Below are positions 54,719 through 62,971 of a DNA stretch of 64,000 bases, piece by piece. This DNA comes from SNAP01 sp049671745 (lineage in GTDB: Bacteria; Bacteroidota; Bacteroidia; Bacteroidales; Marinifilaceae): positions 19,220 to 83,219 of the forward strand of contig JBATVL010000042.1 of NCBI GenBank assembly GCA_049671745.1. Reading direction: 5' to 3'. The translations under genes were made by a program, and so were the position numbers. Under the pieces are notes generated by a model. It saw only the letters and a list, made by a program, of their open reading frames with translations. It had not been told where the DNA came from and ran no database searches. The stretch's first letter is position 1. Every line of letters starts with the position of its first letter.

Positions 54719-55147
54719 TTAAGATTTTACAAGAAATATCATTAATGAATTTTTATTTGATATGTGTATTGTATTATAATCGCCGTAAGTGTATTGATAT
54801 AATATAAGTTTTACTTTTGTTCCATTTCTACTTGTTCCAACATAATTATATGTCTGTTCATATCCTTTTTCATCTGCCTTAATTTTACATTTGCAATCAG
54901 AAGTTAAATAACTGAATTGTGTTTGACCTTCAATTTTAAATTTATAATATCTATAAGTCATTTCTACTTCAGAATTATCTAAAGCTTTTTCACTTATTTT
55001 ATCATATGATTTAGTGAAGTCATCCCACTGATAAAGTGTACAAGAGACTATTTTTTTTGTACCCATTTGATCTTGGGCATGTACTGATATAATATTAAAT
55101 AATAATAATAATAATAATAACAATAATATGAATTTGTTTAGTTTCAT
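54719..55147 (-). CDS. Small secreted protein with poly-Leu signal peptide
   Basis: 142 residues. The signal peptide has nine consecutive Leu, encoded by a TTA trinucleotide run (seven TTA in a row, complement of 55096-55125), then FNIISVHAQ. The mature part is beta-rich with paired Cys (LTSDCKCKIKADEKG) and many Tyr. The TTA tract could vary by whole codons through slippage and change the hydrophobic core. No family recognised. Confidence 0.55.
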   Translation of the reverse strand: MKLNKFILLLLLLLLLFNIISVHAQDQMGTKKIVSCTLYQWDDFTKSYDKISEKALDNSEVEMTYRYYKFKIEGQTQFSYLTSDCKCKIKADEKGYEQTYNYVGTSRNGTKVKLILYQYTYGDYNTIHISNKNSLMIFLVKS

Positions 55148-55253
55148 TTTTAAGTTAGTATTTAAAAGAATATTGAATTTTTTATCTCTAGTATATTAGT
55201 TAATAGTAAGGAATTATACTATTACCTTTTTATGTTATTAAAATAATTCTTTC

Positions 55254-55580
55254 TTATTTACTCAATAAAGAGAAAATAGGTGATTGAATGCTTTTTTGAG
55301 TTTTCTTATTTCCCACAGATTTATCAGTTATAGCAAAATCTTTTATTGGAAGAGGAGAATAGAACTGTGAAAAATCATATGACATTATAAAAGTATCAGC
55401 ATGAAGAACGGTATTATTTGCTGAAGATTCTTTGATAGCATATTTATACTTTATATTATTACTATCTAAAGCATAAACAGACAATTTATTATTAATATAG
55501 TTAACCGTTTCTTTTTTTGTTTGTGCTTTTATCGAAAACGAAATACAAAGTATTAGAATCGGAAATATTACTTTCTTCAT
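55254..55580 (-). CDS. Small secreted protein, unknown
   Basis: 108 residues with a signal peptide (MKKVIFPILILCISFSIKAQ). Mature part about 88 residues (TVNYINNKLSVYALDSNNIK, HADTFIMSYDFSQFYSPLP). It lies 106 bp upstream of the gene at 54719 on the same strand. The abrupt end next to the IS may mean it is truncated. No family recognised. Confidence 0.5.
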   Translation of the reverse strand: MKKVIFPILILCISFSIKAQTKKETVNYINNKLSVYALDSNNIKYKYAIKESSANNTVLHADTFIMSYDFSQFYSPLPIKDFAITDKSVGNKKTQKSIQSPIFSLLSK

Positions 55581-55901
55581 AATGATGTTTCTTATATTGT
55601 TTCAACTACAAAGTTAATATTTTATTAATTCTTTGTTATGTATTCATAATTTGTTTTAAAGAAGATTTTTATATTAAAAGTGCTAAGTTAATATTAGAGA
55701 AATCATACTGTTTGTTTTAACCCCTGATATCCTAGAGTTTTATTCTATTTTTTGATATACATATTGCCGCTGCTGCGGAGGCTCCTCAAAATTAATATCA
55801 AAAATCATTCAGAGCTTCGCTCTTAATGCTTATAGATCATTAATTTTCGAGGTTATTTTATTGATTATCCTTAACTAAATTCAAACTATAAAGGGAGCAT
55901 A

Positions 55902-56756
55902 TTAAGCAACTTCGTCTTTTAGCTTTATAAGATGCTCATCCTGCTGCCATTTTTCATTAGGAGTAATTTTACCTAATCGTCCATGTAGTCTTTCGTTATT
56001 ATAGAAAGGAACATATCTTTTTATTATCTGCTCAATTTCTCCAAAAGTTCTATATTCCATTCTATCAAAAATATCTCTTTTAAGATTACCATGATAAGCT
56101 TCAATATGAGCGTTTTCCTCTGGTGTAGCTACATGAGTAAATTCCTGTTCAAAACCGACCATATGAATATATTCTCTCACGGTTTTTGCAATAAATTGAC
56201 TTCCATTATCTGAGCGAATAATCAATGATTCAGGTGTAGGATAATTATCCAAAATTCTAGATAACAAGTCTATTACTTCTTTTTGTTTTACATTAAATGC
56301 AAGTGTATAGCCTAATATTTTACGTGTATGAGCATCAATTACAGAAAGAAGATAAGCGTTTTTGCCCATATTAGGTACCCAAACCATCTTTATATCCATC
56401 TCAAGGCATTCCATAGGATGCTCTGTACGAATCTTTCTGAAGCGAACAAACTTACGTCCGCCACCATTACGTTTTATTCTTGAATCAGGCTTTAAAAGCC
56501 CTGCATTGCTCATTACACGATAGACTTTCTTATGGTTTATTTCAAAGCCTTCTCGTTGAAGGTATTTTGTCATTATCTGATAACCACAATCAATAAATTC
56601 GTGATTAAGGATTTTTTTTATTGCTTCTACAAGCTTTGATTCGTAAACTAAACCTTGTGTATTATGCTTCGTTAATGTAGAAGGTCTAGCTCCCTTTCTG
56701 CCATTTGGTTTTTCTTGATAATAATAACTACTTTCTGAAAGCCCAACATACTTCAA
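55902..56756 (-). CDS. IS3-family transposase OrfB (integrase core)
   Basis: 284 residues from the first ATG; the open frame extends upstream to the orfA slippery site, so the natural product is an OrfAB fusion. DDE triad: first Asp in LEMDIKMVWVP, second in IIRSDNGSQFIAK, Glu in TPEENAHIEAYHGN. An HTH_21-type stretch (LNHEFIDCGYQIMTKYL, then INHKKVYRVMSNAGLL) precedes it. The frame is complete. It cuts and joins the element ends. Confidence 0.92.
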   Translation of the reverse strand: MKYVGLSESSYYYQEKPNGRKGARPSTLTKHNTQGLVYESKLVEAIKKILNHEFIDCGYQIMTKYLQREGFEINHKKVYRVMSNAGLLKPDSRIKRNGGGRKFVRFRKIRTEHPMECLEMDIKMVWVPNMGKNAYLLSVIDAHTRKILGYTLAFNVKQKEVIDLLSRILDNYPTPESLIIRSDNGSQFIAKTVREYIHMVGFEQEFTHVATPEENAHIEAYHGNLKRDIFDRMEYRTFGEIEQIIKRYVPFYNNERLHGRLGKITPNEKWQQDEHLIKLKDEVA

Positions 56757-56800
56757 TAAAGACTTAATACTTACTTTGTATTGTTCTCGGAATCTATAAA

Positions 56801-57109
56801 CTAAATCTTTCTTGGATCGTCGGTTCCAAACTTTTTTTTTAGCATTTCACGCTGAACCTCTAGCTCTATTTCTCTTTCAGCAAGTAGTTTTTGAAGAATT
56901 CTTATTTTCTCCTCAGCCTTCTTCATTTCACTGCTTCTAGTATCATATTTAATTCTAAGTCCTTCTTCTCCCTTAGTTTCAAATTTCTTTTTCCAATTAT
57001 AGAAACTGCCAGTGCTGATGTTGTTTTTTCTACACACTTCAACTACATTACCATTTTCTGCTTCTGCTAGAATAGATAACTTTTCTTCTAATGTCCAACG
57101 TCTTTTCAT
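56801..57109 (-). CDS. IS3-family transposase OrfA
   Basis: 102 residues with an HTH domain (RRWTLEEKLSILAEAENGNV, then EVCRKNNISTGSFYNWKKKF) and a leucine-zipper-like C-terminal helix (KAEEKIRILQKLLAEREIEL). It ends ten codons past a run of nine A. The upstream start overlaps none; ATG 57109 is also kept in the degenerate copy at 52603. Confidence 0.92.
   Translation of the reverse strand: MKRRWTLEEKLSILAEAENGNVVEVCRKNNISTGSFYNWKKKFETKGEEGLRIKYDTRSSEMKKAEEKIRILQKLLAEREIELEVQREMLKKKFGTDDPRKI
56831..56840 (-). promoter_or_regulatory. -1 programmed frameshift site of the IS
   Basis: AAAAAAAAAG on the minus strand (nine A then G), within the orfA codons for three Lys. A slip of -1 here opens a frame with no stop that joins smoothly to orfB (V-W-N-R-R-S-K-K-D-L-V-Y-R-F-R). 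This is the classic A6G type signal of IS3 elements. Confidence 0.8.
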
Positions 57110-57169
57110 ACCTCTAAGTTAAATGTTTTAAATGTGAAATTTAACTCCAGTCTTTCAGGGGGCTAAGAT

Positions 57170-57196
57170 AGTCCAGACTTTATAATTGTCTGGACT
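57170..57196. terminator. Hairpin just outside the IS left end
   Basis: A perfect 9-bp stem (57170-57178 with 57188-57196) around a 9-base AT loop, then T-rich sequence. It may be the terminator of a gene that the IS interrupted or replaced. The rest of the gap to 57564 is AT-rich with no supported gene; its last 40 bp are shared with 62380-62419. Confidence 0.5.
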
Positions 57197-57564
57197 TATT
57201 GTTTACTTTAATTTAAAAGATTATAGTGTTCTTCCTATTTTATAGATGTTGGTAAATGATATATTTTTTGCTTTTGATGCATTTATGAAGTTTCTACTTT
57301 CTTATGTGTTTTGCATAACGAATGTTGTTATGTAAGCATATTTTGCGAAGTTTATTTCGATGTAGGCTTTTTTACAATTCACTATTCTTATTTCCTTTAG
57401 ATATTTATAATAAAACAGAGGAGTCATGAGAGGAAATTATCTTCTGAACCTGTTATAAATAGTTTAAGAATGTTTTGAAGTCTTTCAAAGATAGGTAGTA
57501 ACATATTATATTTTTTAGTACCTTTAAATTTCCTCGTAATAAATATAGTTTTTAAATGTACGAT

Positions 57565-58305
57565 ATGAAGGTAAATGATATAAACGACGTTGTTGAAGGT
57601 TTTAAAAAAGAGGGTGATGATGTTAGACATAGATACACATCTTTTGATTACTGTTATAATTATTTCGCATCACATAAAGGTCAAGCATTATTGGATGATA
57701 TGGAGAAAAGTTGTCTGGTCTTAGGATTTTACCTTGCTAGTTGGGGTATGTTGAGAGGTTCTAGTTTCTTATTAGATAAAAGTGTAATGCATTATGAGGA
57801 TACAATAAGATATATTTCTAAGTGTGATGAGAGTATTTGGAATATAGATGTTGATGATTATTCTGATAAAAATATTGACACTATCTTGAAGGTTTATAAT
57901 GGTGTAAAGGATTCTTTAGTGGAAAAAGGACGTGTGCATAGAACTCTTGTTACGAAAGTTTTATTGGGTGTCTTTGGTTTTATTCCTGCTTTTGATGCAT
58001 ATTTCTGTGAGAGTTTTAAGGCTATTTATAAGAATGATCCCCAAGATAAAGAATTGAATACTAAGTGTGCATTTACTGTGGTTAATAGAGATTCTTTGAG
58101 ATGTATAAAGAGTTTTTATGAATCGAATAAAGAGGCTATTGATACTTTGACTGATAGTACATATACGTTTGATTACGGTACTGGCAAGAAATCACAAGTG
58201 AAGTATACTAAGGCTAAGATTATTGATATGTATGGCTTTAATAAAGCTCTTTTAGCTAACAGGGATAAAAAGAAGAGAGCTGCTGAGGCACTTAAACAAG
58301 AATAA
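57565..58305 (+). CDS. Unknown helical protein, full-length copy of a duplicated gene
   Basis: About 246 residues from ATG 57565 (MKVNDINDVVEGFKKEGDDV), no signal peptide. Mainly helical: LDDMEKSCLVLGFYLASWGM, LRGSSFLLDKSVMHYEDTI, LLGVFGFIPAFDAYFCESFK, and a basic tail (NRDKKKRAAEALKQE). A shortened relative lies at 62420. The start is chosen because the same ATG and upstream sequence are shared by both copies; an ATG 9 bp earlier exists only here. Located in a defence-rich island near RM fragments; no function assigned. Confidence 0.7.
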   Translation: MKVNDINDVVEGFKKEGDDVRHRYTSFDYCYNYFASHKGQALLDDMEKSCLVLGFYLASWGMLRGSSFLLDKSVMHYEDTIRYISKCDESIWNIDVDDYSDKNIDTILKVYNGVKDSLVEKGRVHRTLVTKVLLGVFGFIPAFDAYFCESFKAIYKNDPQDKELNTKCAFTVVNRDSLRCIKSFYESNKEAIDTLTDSTYTFDYGTGKKSQVKYTKAKIIDMYGFNKALLANRDKKKRAAEALKQE

Positions 58306-58329
58306 AGATTATATCTTTTAAATTACATA

Positions 58330-58368
58330 AAAAGACCTCTGAGATAGATTAATCTCAGAGGTCTTTTA
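58330..58368 (+). terminator. Terminator of the 57565 gene
   Basis: A 15-16-bp stem (58330-58345 with 58352-58367), 6-base loop, T-rich end. It shares the arm ACCTCTGAGAT with the terminator behind hsdR. Confidence 0.85.
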
Positions 58369-58507
58369 TTATAAAGGTTTAGCGAATATGTCTAGTAGAT
58401 CCATTACCTTAGAAGTTTTATTTATGGTTCATAAGTGATTATATGTTGCATGTTTTTCATAAATTAGTATATCTAACAAATTAAGTATTGCTGGATTATT
58501 AAAAATA

Positions 58508-59464
58508 ATGAATCATAATAAATACGATATGCTTATAGACGGAAATGATTTTATTACATTAGCTAATATCACTGAATGTGCAGATAAAATTGATGAATAT
58601 TCAGTAGGAATGGATTTAGACGAATATGATAATAGACGTGTCGATGCTATTCTTTATAATCTTGTGAAAATAGCTAATTTGACTAAGTTTATAAAAGAAG
58701 AGTTTTTGAATAGATATTCTGATGTCGATTGGGTGTGTTTTAATTATAATTTATTTTTATTTCATCAAGAGTACGATGAGAATAATATAGATGATATATA
58801 TGATGTACTATTTGAATTTCAAGAGAATGAATATGTTTTAAGAAAAGAATATTCTGATATTCAAGGAATAGGACATACAATATATAAAGAAATGTATACT
58901 TATGCAGAATCTGAGGAGTTATTTGAAAATATTATGAAACCAAATGATTTTATTAAATGGATAAACTTTGAAGGCAAATTATATTTTAATATTTGGAGAA
59001 ATAATTTTGAAAAGAACAATGATCTAGAGATACCATCTTTTTCAATTGATTTAAAAGAAATTATACAAGCTTGGATGTATATAGACTTAAATAGAGGTAA
59101 ATCAGAACAAGCCATCTTAAAGAAAGGAATAAAGCCTACTATTGTGGAATATAGTATCTCTTCTTATAAAGATGCTTTAGATATACTCTTCTTGCTTAAA
59201 TTTAATGGTGAAGATTTAAGTGATCTTGTAAAGACTTATGATTTTGAATTAAAAAGTAAACCAAAGAAGAATAAAAAAAGAAATTCGGGTCGTAGAAAAG
59301 AAACAAAACCAAGATATAGCGAAGAGGAACTTAAAAGATTAAAAGAAATGCCTTCTCCTTATAAGCAATTCTTAAATAAAAAAGATGATGCGCTTTTTAT
59401 TAGTGACAATGGATCGTGTATAAGAACTAAAAGTTCTGTTCGAAGTGTAAGGCAAAAGTTTTAG
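58508..59464 (+). CDS. Unknown acidic protein with basic tail
   Basis: 318 residues, no signal peptide or membrane segment. Residues 1-250 are acidic and helical (TECADKIDEYSVGMDLDEYD, YDENNIDDIYDVLFEFQENE, LDILFLLKFNGEDLSDLVKT). The tail is strongly basic (KSKPKKNKKRNSGRRKETKP) and ends in SVRSVRQKF, suggestive of nucleic acid binding. No family recognised. It lies between a duplicated unknown gene and decayed RM fragments. Confidence 0.65.
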   Translation: MNHNKYDMLIDGNDFITLANITECADKIDEYSVGMDLDEYDNRRVDAILYNLVKIANLTKFIKEEFLNRYSDVDWVCFNYNLFLFHQEYDENNIDDIYDVLFEFQENEYVLRKEYSDIQGIGHTIYKEMYTYAESEELFENIMKPNDFIKWINFEGKLYFNIWRNNFEKNNDLEIPSFSIDLKEIIQAWMYIDLNRGKSEQAILKKGIKPTIVEYSISSYKDALDILFLLKFNGEDLSDLVKTYDFELKSKPKKNKKRNSGRRKETKPRYSEEELKRLKEMPSPYKQFLNKKDDALFISDNGSCIRTKSSVRSVRQKF

Positions 59465-59605
59465 AAAAGATTAAAGTGACTATGTATTGGTTTTCTATTC
59501 CCTTTTCATAAATTAGGTATTATTAACAAATCAATAACTTCTGGAAATACGCCATCACCTGAAGCTTATAAGCATAAGAAGGGGGGATTGATTTATATCT
59601 CTACA

Positions 59606-59891
59606 ATGATAACTTTATTCGTATTAATTTTCCTAAGGATATGGAAAGTGACCAAGTGAGTAACTAAGTGAGTAACCAAGTGAGTAACATAAGTGAGTAA
59701 CTAAGTGAGTAACTAAGAGGAACCATTGTTACAAAAATTAGATGATAAAAGTACTAATGTTCCTATTATTGAGGAACAGCAAAAGATATCAAACTTCTTA
59801 TCTGTAATAGACAAGCAAATAGAGAAAACAGTATCTCAAATAGACGCAGTAGAGTTTTTAAAAAGGGACTATTACAAAAATGCTTGTATAA
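59606..59891 (+). pseudogene. hsdS C-terminal fragment, copy 1
   Basis: Reads as the tail of an HsdS subunit: NFIRINFPKDMESDQVSN, then stops and a frame change inside a 12-bp repeat, then EEPLLQKLDDKSTNVPIIEE, QQKISNFLSVIDKQIEKT and an end near KGLLQK. The N-terminal TRDs are missing. A near-identical fragment lies at 63331. The family of this tail (DFLSVIDKQIEK) differs from the intact HsdS at 47411, so it stems from another type I system. Confidence 0.75.
59651..59711 (+). repeat. 12-bp tandem repeats inside the hsdS fragment
   Basis: Five units of ACYAAGTGAGTA (fourth one 13 bp), encoding S-N-Q-V repeats where the codon is CAA and a stop where it is TAA. Four-residue repeats between the halves of HsdS are known from EcoR124-type enzymes, where their number changes target spacing. 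In the copy at 63373-63418 three to four similar units remain. Confidence 0.8.
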
Positions 59892-59922
59892 GTTGAGATG
59901 AAGATTAATTCTATAATGTAAC

Positions 59923-60200
59923 AGAAGCCATATTCTTATTGATGTGTGGTTTGAATATTAAGACTGCTGATGAATTAAAATATTTATTCTACTTCATCGC
60001 CTAAAGTTAAGGGGATAGAGTCTATGTTTTCTCTAGTAGTGAATATAGAGAAGAATTGCATGCTGAATATATACATGGAATTTAAATATTATAACTACTA
60101 TTGTTTATAACATCTCATAGTATAGAAACTTTGAAGTGCTTGAAGGAGCTATTGGAGGAAGAGGAAATAATCCTCCAGGAACTACTAAAGGAGGTAAGTA
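59923..60200 (+). pseudogene. Decayed OLD-like ATPase fragment, copy 1
   Basis: Broken pieces of an ATPase gene. The start (IFLLM-like segment, then GLNIKTADELKYLFYFIA) matches the fragment at 63701 but lacks the promoter, the N-terminus and Walker A; the last part reads FITSHSIETLKCLKELLEEE, the switch-His region of an OLD-like ATPase. Stops and frame changes lie between. Followed by a terminator at 60211. Confidence 0.65.
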
Positions 60201-60210
60201 AAATAAATAA

Positions 60211-60243
60211 GAGATTATCTTTAGTAGATGATCTCTTTTTTTA
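60211..60243 (+). terminator. Terminator after the ATPase remnant
   Basis: An 11-bp stem (60211-60221 with 60227-60237, one G-T pair), 5-base loop and a T-run. It insulates the next module. Confidence 0.85.
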
Positions 60244-60297
60244 TGGTGTCTGTATTTGTTGTCTCTTTTTGTGAAATGCAACAAAAAAAGACAAATG

Positions 60298-60330
60298 TTT
60301 GTATATAATAAAATATAAACACTATTTTTG
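60298..60330 (+). promoter_or_regulatory. Promoter of the ATPase/TOPRIM module
   Basis: -33 TTTG (60298-60301), 21-bp spacer, -7 TATTTTTG (60323-60330). It lies 29 bp ahead of ATG 60360 and overlaps the GTG at 60330 that would otherwise extend the frame, so it decides the start. Confidence 0.75.
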
Positions 60331-60359
60331 TGGTATTACGAAACGAAATTACACATAAT

Positions 60360-61649
60360 ATGAGATTATTGAAGACGAAGATTGAAGGGTTTAAGAATAT
60401 ATCTGGAACAAGTATCTCTTATAATCATATTAATGCCCTTGTTGCTTTAAATAATTATGGAAAATCGAATACTATACACGCAATAGATTTTGCAAATGCT
60501 TTTATTCAAGGAAATAATAAAGTAAAAAGCCAAATGATGCAAGATCGGCAATGTATTCCAATCAATAATATGATTGCTGGTAAAAATTTCGAATTCGAGT
60601 TAACTTATGAAAGCCTATATAATGAAGAAAGTTATGAAGTTAATTATTCATTCTCTTTTGAATGGATAAAAAAGGGTAACGAGGGGAAAAAAATCACAAG
60701 AGAACTTCTTAAAGTAAAGAAGAATGAGAAGGACTCAAGATATACAACGTATATAAATAGAACAGGAAGTAAGAATACCTATCAAAGTGCTAAAACTGGT
60801 CGTTGTGATAAGAATATAATAATAGATAAAAATGCACTTATTGTAAATAAACTTTTAAATTTTGACGATTTATTTTATTTAGAAATAATTAAAGATCTTA
60901 ATTCTTTAAACTTTTCTTTCTATTCATTAAATGATATTGATAGATATTTCTCTGCAAGTTTAATTGTTGCTGCTGATAAGCAGGGAAAGGATAGTGATAT
61001 GTCTGAAATTTCAAATATTTCAAAGAGATTTTATCTTTTAAAAGAAGATGATTCTGATCAATATAATCTACTTATTAATACAATTCAAGATTTGCTTCCT
61101 GATATTGAGTATATAACTCCAATAGAGATTGATCTGAAAAAAGAAACAGAAGAATCAAATGGCTCTATAATGGTTCCGTTTGAGTTGCCTGAAAAGATTT
61201 ACGATATACGAATTAAAATTAAAACAAATAATCAAGAGACAAGTGTAAAGAATTTGTCTGTAGGCTCAAAAAGAATCTTTTATATTCTCTTAAGTGCTAT
61301 AATGGCAGATATGTTTAAATGTATGTTATTGACTTTCGAAGAGTTAGAGAATTCTATTCATCCAGCTCTACTTCAAAGGTTATTAATTGTATTATCTGAT
61401 CTTGCTCCCAATACTAAAATATTAATTACAAGTCATTCTCCTCATATGGTAAGATATTTAAATGTAAATGATATTCTGATAGGAGTACCAAATCAAAATG
61501 GTATATCAACATTTGCTAAGGTAAAAAAATCAAAACAAAAAAAATTAGTTAGATATGCTGCTGATGCAGAAAGTAATATAGGTGATTTTATTTTTGATAT
61601 GTTAATAGAAAGTTATTATGATGATAGCTTCTTTAATGATTTCATATAG
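60360..61649 (+). CDS. OLD/RloA-like ATPase of a two-gene module
   Basis: About 429 residues from ATG 60360. N-terminal IEGFKNISGTSISYNHINAL then a Walker A variant ALNNYGKSNT, where the first Gly of GxxxxGKS is replaced. Walker B region LLTFEELENSIHP and switch His motif ITSHSPHM are present near residues 325-375. It ends without a TOPRIM domain. The next gene, 11 bp downstream, carries one, so the functions of an OLD nuclease are split over two proteins as in RloAB- or PARIS-type systems. Probable phage-defence ATPase (inference from layout and neighbourhood). Confidence 0.82.
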   Translation: MRLLKTKIEGFKNISGTSISYNHINALVALNNYGKSNTIHAIDFANAFIQGNNKVKSQMMQDRQCIPINNMIAGKNFEFELTYESLYNEESYEVNYSFSFEWIKKGNEGKKITRELLKVKKNEKDSRYTTYINRTGSKNTYQSAKTGRCDKNIIIDKNALIVNKLLNFDDLFYLEIIKDLNSLNFSFYSLNDIDRYFSASLIVAADKQGKDSDMSEISNISKRFYLLKEDDSDQYNLLINTIQDLLPDIEYITPIEIDLKKETEESNGSIMVPFELPEKIYDIRIKIKTNNQETSVKNLSVGSKRIFYILLSAIMADMFKCMLLTFEELENSIHPALLQRLLIVLSDLAPNTKILITSHSPHMVRYLNVNDILIGVPNQNGISTFAKVKKSKQKKLVRYAADAESNIGDFIFDMLIESYYDDSFFNDFI

Positions 61650-61660
61650 AAACTAAGGTT

Positions 61661-62242
61661 ATGACAGATAAGATTATTGTAATATTCGTTGAGGGGCAAA
61701 CCGAGATTAAGTTTTATAAACATATCTGTAAGCAGATACAAAAAGATAATAAAACACAAATAAAACTTATTGTAAAGAATTTAAAGGGAGTTGGGAATTA
61801 TGGCAAAAAAGCTTTTTCAATAATAAAGAATGATATTCTTCCTAAAAATAAAAAAGCTAATATAATTGTGTTTTGTGCTTATGATACTGATGTTTTTGAA
61901 TTTCAAAGTAAACCTGCAATAGATTGGCAAAAGGTAAAGAAAGATATAAGAAGTCTGAAGATTGAGGATATCTATGAAATAAAAGTAATAAGATCTATAG
62001 AGGATTGGTTTTTGTTAGACTTAGAAGGTTTATGTAGATATTTAAGGCTTAAAAATGTACCTAAAAGTATAAAAGGAAAGTCAGGTTATGATAAAATGAA
62101 GATTCTTTTTAAACAAAAACAAAGGATCTATCAGAAAGGAACTAGTACTAGTGATTTTGTAGAGAAGTTGGATTATGTAAAACTTCTTAAATTACTAGAA
62201 CAGGAATTTAAGGAATTTGTGGAGGCGTGTAAAGCTGTTTAA
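61661..62242 (+). CDS. TOPRIM-like partner (RloB/DUF4276-like)
   Basis: 193 residues. KIIVIFVEGQTEIKFY holds the first TOPRIM Glu; IIVFCAYDTDVFEF holds the D-x-D; VIRSIEDWFLLDLEGL follows, as in RloB/DUF4276 proteins. The fold probably binds Mg and cuts nucleic acid. The gene is 11 bp behind its ATPase, so the pair is one unit. In PARIS the TOPRIM effector cuts tRNA when a phage protein triggers it; whether that holds here is unknown. Confidence 0.75.
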   Translation: MTDKIIVIFVEGQTEIKFYKHICKQIQKDNKTQIKLIVKNLKGVGNYGKKAFSIIKNDILPKNKKANIIVFCAYDTDVFEFQSKPAIDWQKVKKDIRSLKIEDIYEIKVIRSIEDWFLLDLEGLCRYLRLKNVPKSIKGKSGYDKMKILFKQKQRIYQKGTSTSDFVEKLDYVKLLKLLEQEFKEFVEACKAV

Positions 62243-62419
62243 AAAACATAAGAATGAAAGTACAGTAGTTTCTTCTCTACTTAAAGATTAATCAGAAAAC
62301 AATAAATTTTCCTATAAGACGTAAAATAATACTATTAGAAAGTCTTCAAAAGGTGTCTGTAATATATTATTAATATCTTCATGTCTCTTCGTAATAAATA
62401 TAGTTTTTAAATCTACGAT

Positions 62420-62770
62420 ATGAAGGTAGATGATATAAACGAGGTTGTTGAAGGTTTTAAAGAAGAAGGTGACTATGCTAGACATAGATTCACTTCTTTT
62501 GATTATTGTTATAATTATTTCGCATCGAATAAAGGTCAAGCATTATTGGATGATATGGAGAAAAGTTGTCTGGTCTTAGGATTTTATCTTGCTAGCTGGG
62601 GTATGTTGAGAGGTTCTAGTTTCTTATTAGATAAAAGTGTAATGCATTATAAGGACACAATAAGATATATTTCTAAGTGTGATGAAAAATCACAAGTGAA
62701 GTATACTAAGGCTAAGATTATTGATATGTATGGTTTTAATAAAAGTTTTCTAGCTAAGAAAGTAGATTAG
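62420..62770 (+). pseudogene. Internally deleted copy of the 57565 gene
   Basis: 116 residues. The first ~89 are nearly identical to the protein at 57565 (MKVDDINEVVEGFKEEGDYA, LLDDMEKSCLVLGFYLASWG), then it jumps at KCDE to KSQVKYTKAKIIDMYGFNK, the same C-terminal block, deleting about 115 residues while staying in frame. The final residues differ (SFLAKKVD). Upstream 40 bp are also shared. It could be a pseudogene or a shortened functional variant. Confidence 0.75.
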
Positions 62771-62882
62771 TTTCTATCTCTACAGTCTATATGTAAAATG
62801 TTATAATGCCTTGTAAACTCAATGGGTAACTGTAAATGTTATTTATGAGTTTGTAAGGCTTTCTTATTGTGAGTATTAGTGA

Positions 62883-62913
62883 TTGATTCTTTATAACAAA
62901 AATGTTAGTTTTG
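62883..62913 (+). promoter_or_regulatory. Promoter candidate for the HigA-like gene
   Basis: TTG at 62883-62885, 20-bp spacer, TAGTTTTG (62906-62913) matching TAnnTTTG, 58 bp ahead of the gene. Confidence 0.45.
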
Positions 62914-62971
62914 CAGCATTAAATTATAATTCTATAAATAGTGAGTATAATAAAATAGCATTTGTGAGAAT

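Larger units (their letters stand above)
55717..57166 (-). mobile_element. IS3-family insertion sequence, apparently intact
   Basis: About 1.45 kb holding orfA and orfB on the minus strand. Imperfect terminal inverted repeats of about 23 bp: TTAACCCCTGATATCCTAGA at 55717 and, on the other strand, TTAGCCCCCTGAAAGACTGG from 57166. The DDE triad and the frameshift site are intact, so it may still be active. Exact ends are uncertain by a few bases; I see no clear target duplication with these limits. The non-coding stretch 55717-55901 also contains a hairpin-like GC-rich patch (CTGCGGAGGCTCC). Confidence 0.88.

Noticed and set aside
60330..60359. GTG start for the ATPase at 60330
   Set aside because: It would begin at the last base of the -7 promoter element; ATG 60360 is used instead.
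60360..62242. Naming the module PARIS (ariA/ariB)
   Set aside because: The layout fits but the TOPRIM partner resembles RloB/DUF4276 more than the DUF4435 effector; no profile search was possible.
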